A stretch of DNA of 5,800 bases from an uncultured Paraburkholderia sp. (GCA_937917025.1 CALFSF010000604.1:1-5800), one strand, 5' to 3'. Positions 1 through 4,818 are shown, counted from the first letter of the stretch. A program made the numbers and translations. Notes: generated from the sequence alone by a model not told the origin.

Positions 1-341
1 CCGAGCGGCACCGCATCGTCGACACCGATCGAGCGCAGCGTCGAAAGCACCAGCCGGCTGACGTCGACCGGCGACGAAATCGGGATCGGCTTCGACGGCC
101 GGAGTTCGAACGTCTTTCGCTCGCCCTCATCGTTGCGGAAATTGACGAAATAACCGGATTGGGGCTTGCTTGTCACGAGGCCACGGCTTTCGAGCAGCAA
201 ATACGCGCGGATAGCCGTGGTGACGCTGATCCGGTGCTGCTGGCTGGTCTGCCTCACCGATGGGAGGCGTTCGCCATCACGGTACACGCCTTGCCGGATC
301 GACCGCTCGATGTCGTCTGCAAGCTTCTCATAGAGATTCAT
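1..341 (-). CDS. MocR/GntR-type PLP-dependent transcriptional regulator, N-terminal part (gene continues past the left edge)
   Basis: Translating the minus strand from the ATG at 341-339 gives 113 complete codons with no stop before the window edge. The product begins MNLYEKLADDIERSI. Residues 1-67 form a GntR-type winged helix: GERLPSVRQTSQQHRIS (23-39), TTAIRAYLLLESRGL (41-55) and the wing SGYFV (62-66). In the MocR subfamily this DNA-binding head is joined by a linker to a fold-type I aminotransferase domain that binds pyridoxal phosphate. Residues 68-113 look like the start of such a linker, but the aminotransferase part lies outside the window, so a plain GntR regulator cannot be excluded. 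A good ribosome binding site (AGGGGAA, bases 349-355) sits 7 bases before the start. The gene is divergent from lysR, and MocR regulators often act on a divergent neighbour, so the shared gap is where an operator would be expected. Confidence 0.85.
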   Translation of the reverse strand, partial: MNLYEKLADDIERSIRQGVYRDGERLPSVRQTSQQHRISVTTAIRAYLLLESRGLVTSKPQSGYFVNFRNDEGERKTFELRPSKPIPISSPVDVSRLVLSTLRSIGVDDAVPL

Positions 342-535
342 CCGACGATTCCCCTGGCGTTTCTCCGCGGCAGGTTGTACCGGCCGCTCTCGTGATCTGC
401 AGGCGCTCGCGCGGACATGCCTTCGCCCGGTCCCGGGATCGTAGCAGAACTGTACTGACGCGCGCCGGCCCGATTTGTACACTCAGCGACTGCCCCTGCG
501 GTCTTACTCTTTCTTCCATTGAATGTACGGTGGCG

Positions 536-553
536 GGTCCCGATGCCGGGACC
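536..553. repeat. Inverted repeat, 7-bp arms, 4-base loop
   Basis: GGTCCCG (536-542) and CGGGACC (547-553) are perfect complements around ATGC. No T-tract follows on either strand, so an intrinsic terminator is unlikely. The left arm recurs at 429-435 within GGTCCCGGGATC. A symmetric site midway between two divergent regulator genes could be an operator. This is inference from position and symmetry only. Confidence 0.5.
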
Positions 554-622
554 GTGCCGCGCGTAATCACTGGAGCCAAAGCATGGAAGCGGTAAAACCG
601 AAGGGAAGAAGCAACGCATGCC

Positions 623-651
623 GTCAGCGGTCCGCAGGCCGCGGCGCTGAC
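623..651 (+). repeat. Hairpin in the lysR leader
   Basis: GTCAGCG (623-629) pairs with CGCTGAC (645-651). Inside that, CCGC (632-635) pairs with GCGG (641-644), leaving loop AGGCC and a two-base bulge at 630-631. This makes an 11-bp GC-rich stem ending 32 bases before the lysR start. No T-tract follows. The TGA of the ten-codon frame starting at 618 lies in the right arm. If transcription of lysR starts upstream, this stem would be in the mRNA leader. Its function is unknown. Confidence 0.5.
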
Positions 652-683
652 AGTCATGGCGGCGCAAAGGCGGGCTGCACGCC

Positions 684-1673
684 ATGAATTTGCTGGAAGC
701 CATGCGTATCTACGTCAGGGTCGTCGAGCGCGGGAGTATCTCCCGCGCGGCACGGGACCTCAATATCGGGCAGCCGGCCGCGAGCGAGCGTATCGAGCGG
801 CTCGAGAAGCATCTTGGCTGCCGGTTGCTGCTCCGTAGCGCCCGCGCATTCAATTGCACGCCCGAGGGCGTCACCTTCTACGAACACAGCAAGAAGATTC
901 TGTGCGCCGTCGAGCAGGCCGTCGCCGAAGTGTCGAACGACGAGCAGATCCTCAGGGGAACGATTCGCATCGCAGCACCCCACTGCTTCGGCGAAACGGT
1001 CGTGCCGGAGGCGTTGACGCGGGTTTGCGCAGCGTGGCCCGAGCTGGACCTGGAACTGGTCCTGAACGACAGGATCGTCGATCTCGTGACGGAGGGCGTG
1101 GACATCTCCTTTCGTCTTGGACAACTCGGAGAGGGGGCCTTCATTGCGCGCCAGCTCGGCCAGGTCGGGCGCATCCTGGTTGCCGCGCCGGGCTATCTGA
1201 GCCAGCACGATCCGGTTATCGAGCCGTGTGACCTGGTGAATCACCCGTTCATTCGCGTCCAGGGCATGTTCGGCACGGACCAGTTGCCGCTCAGACATAT
1301 AGCGAGCGTCGTGGAGAGCGCGCCGATCCATACGGCGATCAAGACCAGTCACTGGCGGCCCATGTATGAAATGATTCTCTCGGGTGTCGGCATCGGAGTC
1401 CTGGAGGAGCCGGCGTGCGTCGATGCGCTTGCCGATGGCCGGCTGGTGCGCATACTGCCGCAATTCGAGGTGCTCCCTTTCGATCTGAATGTGCTTACCC
1501 AGGCGCAACGCCACGTACCGCCGCGGGTACGGATGGTCATGGCGATGTTGAAGACGTGCATTCCGGAAATCGTGGGAAGGGTACACGTCGACTGCGACGA
1601 CGCGACAAGTTGCCTTGACGTACTTCCCGACGATGAGGTTTCCGCGCTTCTAAAGCCATCGTTGCGGGCCTGA
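684..1673 (+). CDS. LysR-type transcriptional regulator (CrgA/DmlR-like)
   Basis: This 329-residue cytoplasmic DNA-binding regulator has the normal LysR layout. The N-terminal winged helix-turn-helix runs over roughly residues 1-60, with recognition region SISRAARDLNIGQPAASERI at 18-37, followed by a linker helix to about 85. The effector-binding domain starts at RGTIRIAAP (91-99), and the typical late motif GVGIGVLEEPACVDALADGRLVRILP spans about 234-259. The start at 684 is the only ATG after an in-frame TGA at 648-650. The Shine-Dalgarno is weak (AAAGG at 666-670, 13 bases away). Most relatives are about 300 residues, so the tail after about 300, acidic and ending DEVSALLKPSLRA, is somewhat long. 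Its final codons form one arm of a strong hairpin. The gene is divergent from the mocR-type gene and convergent with the encapsulin operon. Its targets and effector cannot be read from the sequence, and there is no evidence that it controls dyp-enc. Confidence 0.92.
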   Translation: MNLLEAMRIYVRVVERGSISRAARDLNIGQPAASERIERLEKHLGCRLLLRSARAFNCTPEGVTFYEHSKKILCAVEQAVAEVSNDEQILRGTIRIAAPHCFGETVVPEALTRVCAAWPELDLELVLNDRIVDLVTEGVDISFRLGQLGEGAFIARQLGQVGRILVAAPGYLSQHDPVIEPCDLVNHPFIRVQGMFGTDQLPLRHIASVVESAPIHTAIKTSHWRPMYEMILSGVGIGVLEEPACVDALADGRLVRILPQFEVLPFDLNVLTQAQRHVPPRVRMVMAMLKTCIPEIVGRVHVDCDDATSCLDVLPDDEVSALLKPSLRA

Positions 1674-1688
1674 GCCCGCAACGATGGC
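1655..1688. terminator. Strong hairpin between convergent lysR and enc, probable shared terminator
   Basis: Fifteen bases (1655-1669) pair perfectly with 1674-1688, leaving loop CTGA (1670-1673). The lysR stop codon TGA is in that loop, and the last lysR codons make the left arm. On the minus strand the stem lies 33 bases beyond the enc stop and is followed by TTTAG, a short T-tract. On the plus strand no T-tract follows. It therefore fits best as the terminator of the dyp-enc operon, with possible blocking or mRNA-end protection for lysR. Confidence 0.7.
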
Positions 1689-1720
1689 GGCGACGGCGAG
1701 CAGATTTGAACAGACGCCGC

Positions 1721-2524
1721 CTATTCCGCTTGCGTCACCGAGACCGATGCTTCGCTCGTCAGCATCAGGAACGTCAGCGTCTCGCGCAGATAGAGGCGCA
1801 CGACCGAATCGGTATGGCTCGCGTAACCGATCGACAGGTCTTCGCCAAGATGCAGCTCGAAGTCGCCGCCGCGCATGGACAGCACGCAGCCGCCTGCGAG
1901 CGCGGGCGCCCAGATGATGTCGCCGTTCACGATCCGCTTGATGTGCTCGATGACGGGATAGCCCTGATCGCTTGCCTTGCCGAGCGCCGTGTACGCATCG
2001 GCGCCGAGCAGCACGGAATAGGGGCCGTCGACGCCGGCGAGCCGCAGCTGTTCGAGCGCGTTGCTGATCGTGCCGGGATAGTCGCTGACGTCGGCCGGCA
2101 GCGCGAGCGGCGGATTCGACGAGCCTTCGCGAATCCCGCCGATGCCCGCAGCCTGATACCCGTCGAAAATCGCGCGGTCCTCGACATAGGCGAGCTCTTT
2201 GGCGGCATCTTTCGCCGGCTGCCAGTCGGCATCTTTCGCGCCGCGCTCGACACTGTCGATCGCATCGCGCCGCAATTCGAACGGCACGGTCAACTGAACG
2301 AAGGCTTTGACCTCGGACAGCTTCGCGACGACGCCTTGCTGCGGCGAGGCGACCGTGGTCTGATGCCCCGTGCCGACGCTCGTCAGTTCCGCGCCGCCCG
2401 GACCCTTGACGTCGACCACGCGACGGCCGGCGACGGAGCGCTTGAACGTGCGCGCCACTTCCTCTTCGATCTGCGACCACGCGGCACTGGAGATGGGGGC
2501 AAGTTCGCGATGGAGGTTATTCAT
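1721..2524 (-). CDS. enc: Family 1 encapsulin nanocompartment shell protein
   Basis: The 267-residue product begins MNNLHRELAPISSAAWSQIE, the characteristic opening of linocin M18/CFP29-type encapsulins. The length matches that family (about 265). These proteins have the HK97 phage capsid fold. Known DyP-associated members assemble from 60 copies into a shell about 24 nm across that encloses a cargo enzyme. Recognisable segments are the N-terminal helix (about 10-28), which in the family helps form the cargo-docking groove, an extended-loop region (about 45-75), the axial pore region GIGGIREGSSNPP (127-139) and the C-terminal strands ending LRETLTFLMLTSEASVSVTQAE (246-267). An upstream in-frame ATG (2551) would add nine residues, but the start at 2524 matches the family N terminus and has AAAGGAA nine bases before it. 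The start overlaps the end of dyp by 8 bases, implying translational coupling. No transmembrane or signal segment is seen, so the shell is cytosolic. Confidence 0.95.
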   Translation of the reverse strand: MNNLHRELAPISSAAWSQIEEEVARTFKRSVAGRRVVDVKGPGGAELTSVGTGHQTTVASPQQGVVAKLSEVKAFVQLTVPFELRRDAIDSVERGAKDADWQPAKDAAKELAYVEDRAIFDGYQAAGIGGIREGSSNPPLALPADVSDYPGTISNALEQLRLAGVDGPYSVLLGADAYTALGKASDQGYPVIEHIKRIVNGDIIWAPALAGGCVLSMRGGDFELHLGEDLSIGYASHTDSVVRLYLRETLTFLMLTSEASVSVTQAE

Positions 2525-3572
2525 GTTGTGCGGTTCCTTTGAGAGAGCCAATATTCAGCGAGCCGTCGTGATGCGGCGCGGTGGACGAAGACGTATCGGG
2601 CTGCTGGCCGGCAACGGCGGTTTGCGGATCGCGGTCAGCGAGCGCCTCGAGCAGGTCCGCCGAAGGCACGAAGAAGAGGCCGCCCGTGACCGCGCGGCTA
2701 TAGTCGAGCAGCCGGTCGTAATTGCCCGGCGGCCGTCCGACGAACATGTTCTCCAGCATCTGCTCGATCGGCGCGGGCGAACGCGCGTAACCGATGAAAT
2801 ACGTGCCGAACTCGCCCGCGCCGGGGCGGCCGAACGGCATGTTGTCGCGCAGGATTTTCACTTCCTCGCCGTTCTCTTCGAGCGTCGTCAGCGAGCTGTG
2901 CGACGACGACGGTTTGACCGCTGCGTCGAGCTCGATGTCGGACAGCTTCGTGCGCCCGATAATGCGCTCCTGCGTCTCGACGGAAAGCGCGTTCCAGCCG
3001 GTCATGTCATGAAGGTACTTCTGCACGAGGACATAGCTGCCGCCCGCGAACGCCGGATCCTCGTCACCGATGAGGGTGAACCCGGCGGCCTCGCGGCCTG
3101 CCGGATTCTCGGTGCCGTCGACGAAGCCCACCATGCTGCGCAGATCGAAGTAACGAAAACCATGCACTTCGTCCACCACCGTGACCGCGTCGCGCAGCCG
3201 CCCTGTCAGCTGTGTGGCGAGCTCGAAGCAGAGATCCATCTGGTCCGCGCGAATGTGCAGCAGGATGTCGCCGGGCGTACCCACGGCGTGGCGTTCGCCT
3301 TCGCCGAATTCGCGGAACGGGTGCAGCCCAGCGGGACGCGGGGCGCCGAACAGCGTGTCCCACGCGTCGGAGCCGAAGCCGCATACGCACGTCAGGTTGC
3401 CTGAAGGGACGCGCTTGCCGACCGAGCGCACGAGGGCGGCGATATCCGCGCACCATGCGCGCACCGTGTCGGCTGCGTTGTCGCCGCCCGCAAGGGTCGC
3501 GACGATGAAGATCGCGCTACGCGTGACGACGTTATTGCAAACGGCTTGTGATTCTGGCGTGTCTTTAGGCAT
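2517..3572 (-). CDS. dyp: Dye-decolorizing heme peroxidase, encapsulin cargo
   Basis: This 351-residue DyP-type peroxidase (bacterial class P/B, YfeX-like) is expected to bind heme b and reduce hydrogen peroxide while oxidising dyes or phenolic compounds. The signature GFVDGTENP is at 149-157, with Asp152 the distal catalytic aspartate. His225 in SSSHSSL is the expected proximal heme ligand, and Arg242 in ILRDNMPFG the distal arginine. Other family segments are NLTCVCGFGSDAWDTLFG (59-76), GDILLHIRAD (101-110) and GTYFIGYARSP (256-266). The catalytic domain ends near residue 312. A tether and the cargo-loading peptide follow, so it is targeted into the shell encoded next. There is no signal peptide. 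ATG 3572 is the only ATG between the upstream in-frame stop (3594-3596) and the conserved domain, but no clear Shine-Dalgarno precedes it. The TAA overlaps the enc start. The physiological substrate is unknown; protection against oxidative stress is the role usually proposed. Confidence 0.95.
   Translation of the reverse strand: MPKDTPESQAVCNNVVTRSAIFIVATLAGGDNAADTVRAWCADIAALVRSVGKRVPSGNLTCVCGFGSDAWDTLFGAPRPAGLHPFREFGEGERHAVGTPGDILLHIRADQMDLCFELATQLTGRLRDAVTVVDEVHGFRYFDLRSMVGFVDGTENPAGREAAGFTLIGDEDPAFAGGSYVLVQKYLHDMTGWNALSVETQERIIGRTKLSDIELDAAVKPSSSHSSLTTLEENGEEVKILRDNMPFGRPGAGEFGTYFIGYARSPAPIEQMLENMFVGRPPGNYDRLLDYSRAVTGGLFFVPSADLLEALADRDPQTAVAGQQPDTSSSTAPHHDGSLNIGSLKGTAQHE
2534..2540 (-). 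promoter_or_regulatory. Ribosome binding site of enc, located inside dyp
   Basis: AAAGGAA on the minus strand, nine bases before the enc ATG at 2524. It decides the start against the ATG at 2551. The same bases encode Lys345, Gly346 and the first base of Thr347 of DyP, the end of the cargo-loading peptide. Confidence 0.85.
2535..2567 (-). other. Encapsulin cargo-loading peptide of DyP (DGSLNIGSLKG)
   Basis: Codons 336-346 of dyp encode DGSLNIGSLKG. Encapsulin cargo proteins of the DyP type end in a SLxIGSLK motif that docks on the inner shell surface. This copy keeps every fixed position. It is preceded by a low-complexity stretch rich in Gln, Ala, Ser, Thr and Pro (about 316-335), the expected flexible tether, and followed by six residues, GTAQHE. 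Confidence 0.93.
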
Positions 3573-3590
3573 GAGATTGAATTTTGATAA

Positions 3591-3637
3591 CCGTTACGGA
3601 TTCCGGCATTGGCGGAACGCATGCTTTTCCGTTCCGC
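3591..3637 (-). repeat. Overlapping inverted repeats in the dyp leader
   Basis: CCGTTACGG (3591-3599) is an odd-length palindrome. TTCCG (3601-3605) and CGGAA (3613-3617) form a second inverted repeat with 7-base spacing. GCGGAACG (3612-3619) pairs perfectly with CGTTCCGC (3630-3637) around a 10-base loop. The last two share the CGGAA element and so cannot fold together. The repeats begin about 19 bases before the dyp start. They could be an operator or alternative mRNA structures; the sequence does not decide which. Confidence 0.5.
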
Positions 3638-3709
3638 GACCGCGTGCCTGAGGGAGCAAAAGTCTGTTGTCTGCATGAGTGAAGCAGGTTTGCTGCTGCG
3701 CCCACAGAT

Positions 3710-3737
3710 GTTATACCGCCCAGCCGTCTTATGGAAA
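3710..3737 (-). promoter_or_regulatory. Candidate promoter of the dyp-enc operon
   Basis: On the minus strand TTTCCA (3737-3732) and TATAAC (3715-3710) are separated by 16 bases and resemble -35 and -10 elements (4 of 6 and 5 of 6 matches to the sigma-70 consensus). Transcription would start near 3703, giving a leader of about 130 bases that includes the inverted repeats. This is a weak call made by eye. Confidence 0.3.
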
Positions 3738-3830
3738 CCGCGGAAAGGCTTTGGGATTAATTTGAATGTGGCATCCCGGTTTCTTTCGATACTTCATATC
3801 GGGTCTGGACTGAATTAATCTGGATTCCAA

Positions 3831-3995
3831 ATCGATGCGAGTAATCAGCCGATGCTAAAGCAATACACCGGGGAAATTCTCGCGAATGCGCGAGGGGGCA
3901 CATTCTCACTTCGACCGATACGAGGCATCGGAAATAAACACGTGGCGCGCGCCGCGAAAATCGCTATCTTTGACAGATAACGCTATCGATGCGAG
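3831..3995. repeat. Direct repeat ATCGATGCGAG, two copies
   Basis: The 11-base word ATCGATGCGAG occurs at 3831-3841 and 3985-3995, 154 bases apart. The second copy adjoins a cluster of ATC/GAT words: CGCTATC at 3962-3968 and 3981-3987, with the near-complement GATAACG at 3976-3982. A TTGACA is present at 3970-3975 but has no matching -10. This could be a binding-site cluster; function is unknown. Confidence 0.4.
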
Positions 3996-4032
3996 ACGCG
4001 ATCAAAATGGCGCAACAGTGGATCGTCGCGAT

Positions 4033-4058
4033 TTTCGACGGCGTTCACGCCGCCGAAA
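4033..4058. repeat. Hairpin, 10 paired bases with one mismatch
   Basis: TTTCG (4033-4037) pairs with CGAAA (4054-4058), and CGGCG (4039-4043) with CGCCG (4048-4052), around loop TTCA with one A/C mismatch. No T-tract follows on either strand, so it is not a standard terminator. Confidence 0.45.
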
Positions 4059-4102
4059 GAGCATGGCACCCCGAAGCTCGAGCGGCCTTGAGTTGAACGT
4101 GG

Positions 4103-4146
4103 CGCCGCGCTTTGCGGCGTAGAGTAAGCGCTAAAGCGCCAACTCT
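4103..4146 (+). repeat. Two adjacent hairpins before the DUF2474-like gene
   Basis: CGCCGC (4103-4108) pairs with GCGGCG (4114-4119) around GCTTT. Immediately after, AGAGT (4121-4125) pairs with ACTCT (4142-4146), enclosing GCGC (4128-4131) paired with GCGC (4136-4139) around TAAA. A further short palindrome GCAAC-AA-GTTGC lies at 4155-4166. All are within 85 bases upstream of the ATG at 4184, so they may form a structured leader or include an operator. Confidence 0.4.
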
Positions 4147-4183
4147 GATCGACCGCAACAAGTTGCATGGGACGCGAGAGGCC

Positions 4184-4327
4184 ATGTCAGAAACAAACCG
4201 TGATACCAGAAAGACGCATCGCCAACGCCTGATATGGTTCGTTGCGTTGTGGCTGCTCGGCGTCGCGGGGGCGACGCTACTTGCGCTACCGTTTCACCTT
4301 CTGGTCGCTGCGGCGATGCACCGGTGA
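4184..4327 (+). CDS. Small single-pass membrane protein, DUF2474-like
   Basis: This 47-residue protein begins MSETNRDTRKTHRQRLIWFV. It has a basic N-terminal stretch (5-15) and one hydrophobic segment at about 16-45 with WFVALWLLGVAGATLL (18-33), followed by MHR. By the positive-inside rule the N terminus should be cytoplasmic. Length, the RLxWFxxLW motif and the single helix resemble DUF2474, a family of tiny proteins usually encoded right after cydAB and thought to accompany cytochrome bd oxidase. The assignment is from memory of the family. No cydAB is in the window. The frame is open upstream to an ATG at 4112, but 4184 fits the family length. A GAGAGG (4176-4181) lies only two bases before the ATG, an unusually short spacing, and GGGA (4169-4172) is the alternative. 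It could also be an unrelated small membrane protein. Confidence 0.6.
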   Translation: MSETNRDTRKTHRQRLIWFVALWLLGVAGATLLALPFHLLVAAAMHR

Positions 4328-4690
4328 CCCTGTCGATGGACGTTGCTCGACCGAAGAATTGCATTCCGCTCATCCCGACCGGTCGTCTGCATTGACCTTG
4401 ACCTTGCCGCTCTCGTGCTTCAGTTGGAGCGCAATAACCTCGACGATCAGACGACTAAGGGATTTCCCTGGCCTGTGGTCACGGAGAAAAATCCGGCGAG
4501 CCCGAGCATCAGGCAGCCCGCCGCAAAAGATCGATATCCGGTTTGACGACGGCGAGCGTCTACAGATAGACCGCTGTTTCGAAAGGGAATTATTCCGATC
4601 CATCCGGATCTCGCTGCATCGCGAGATTCAGGTTCAGGGCAACGAGGCTCCCCATTGGGCGCCTCCCCACGAAACAACCCCACGCCCCTC
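4328..4690. other. Intergenic region upstream of the groESL promoter
   Basis: Frames cross these 363 bases on both strands, but none has a recognised domain, good start site or consistent coding character. One minus-strand frame (4704-4447) ends in a hydrophobic stretch (AAGCLMLGLAGFF) that might be a remnant, but no start with a ribosome binding site supports it. TTGACC occurs in tandem at 4392-4403 without a -10 element. A cluster of three inverted repeats lies at 4586-4629. No terminator was found after the small gene. Confidence 0.5.
4586..4629. repeat. Three consecutive inverted repeats upstream of groES
   Basis: GGAAT-T-ATTCC (4586-4596) is a palindrome. GATCC (4597-4601) pairs with GGATC (4606-4610) around ATCC. 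GGATCTCGC (4606-4614) pairs with GCGAGATTC (4621-4629) around TGCATC, with one G-T pair. The second and third share GGATC and so exclude each other. The cluster ends about 60 bases before the groES -35 element. Confidence 0.45.
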
Positions 4691-4691
4691 C

Positions 4692-4720
4692 TTGAATTTG
4701 TCACCGCCCGTCCATATAAT
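4692..4720 (+). promoter_or_regulatory. groESL promoter (sigma-70 type with sigma-32-like overlap)
   Basis: TTGAAT (4692-4697) and a perfect TATAAT (4715-4720) are 17 bases apart, a good housekeeping promoter. The overlapping CTTGAA (4691-4696) and CCATATA (4712-4718) also resemble a heat-shock sigma-32 promoter with 15-base spacing. Transcription would start around 4727, within the CIRCE element. Confidence 0.8.
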
Positions 4721-4746
4721 TAGCACTCGCTGCACGAGAGTGCTAA
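4720..4746 (+). promoter_or_regulatory. CIRCE operator (HrcA binding site)
   Basis: TTAGCACTC (4720-4728) and GAGTGCTAA (4738-4746) form the perfect 9-9-9 inverted repeat of the CIRCE consensus. The first base coincides with the last base of the -10 box, so bound HrcA repressor would block the promoter. HrcA is kept active by GroEL in known systems, giving feedback control. hrcA itself is not in the window. Confidence 0.97.
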
Positions 4747-4805
4747 CAACATTTCCGGTTGGCCCTGCCAGCCGGGTTTTCTCAGCGTTCTTCAGTCTCA
4801 ATCCA

Positions 4806-4813
4806 GAGAGGAG
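4806..4813 (+). promoter_or_regulatory. Ribosome binding site of groES
   Basis: GAGAGGAG lies five bases before the ATG at 4819. It settles the start over an in-frame ATG at 4759, which would add 20 residues absent from GroES proteins. Confidence 0.9.
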
Positions 4814-4818
4814 TATGT

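Larger units (their letters stand above)
342..683. other. Intergenic region between divergent mocR-type and lysR-type genes
   Basis: These 342 bases separate the two divergent regulators. No convincing long gene is seen; the reading frames crossing it lack recognisable domains. It contains the mocR ribosome binding site, two hairpin-forming inverted repeats (listed separately), four copies of TGTAC (376-380, 451-455, 476-480, 524-528) and two copies of GGTCCCG (429-435 and 536-542). I looked for -35/-10 pairs on both strands and found none good enough to call. A ten-codon frame (618-650, MPSAVRRPRR) has an AAGGGAAG stretch at 601-608 in front of it and lies in the same frame as lysR, ending 33 bases before the lysR start. 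Confidence 0.6.
3573..4183. other. Intergenic region between divergent dyp and the DUF2474-like gene
   Basis: These 611 bases hold no convincing gene; the frames at 3609-3818 and 3886-4122 show no recognisable domain and no good ribosome binding site. Bases 3721-3840 are about 45% G+C, clearly lower than the flanking genes, as expected for a promoter zone. The region carries the dyp leader repeats (3591-3637), a candidate dyp promoter (3710-3737), spaced inverted repeats GATTAATT/AATTAATC (3755-3762, 3813-3820), CGATA/TATCG (3787-3791, 3797-3801) and CTCGCG/CGCGAG (3879-3884, 3889-3894), an 11-base direct repeat, and three hairpins before the small gene. No tRNA or known RNA was recognised. 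Confidence 0.6.

Noticed and set aside
654..1586. 310-codon open frame on the minus strand across lysR
   Set aside because: It is antisense to a clear LysR gene, is rich in His, Arg and Asp and shows no domain; typical antisense opening in high-GC DNA.
1706..3404. Long plus-strand frames across enc and dyp (278 and 344 codons)
   Set aside because: They oppose two well-recognised genes and have no recognisable motifs; shadows of GC-rich codon use.
3970..3975. Perfect TTGACA in the dyp/DUF2474-like intergenic region
   Set aside because: No acceptable -10 element 16-18 bases downstream on the plus strand.
4064..4077. TGGCAC followed by GC, resembling a sigma-54 promoter
   Set aside because: GG and GC are nine bases apart instead of ten and the -12 element is poor.
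3886..4122. 78-codon plus-strand frame
   Set aside because: Composition is Arg/Ser-rich with no domain; it runs through several inverted repeats and has no convincing start.
4447..4704. Minus-strand 85-codon frame ending in a hydrophobic stretch
   Set aside because: The N-terminal half has no protein-like pattern, no ribosome binding site is seen, and it overlaps the groES promoter zone; at most a degraded remnant.
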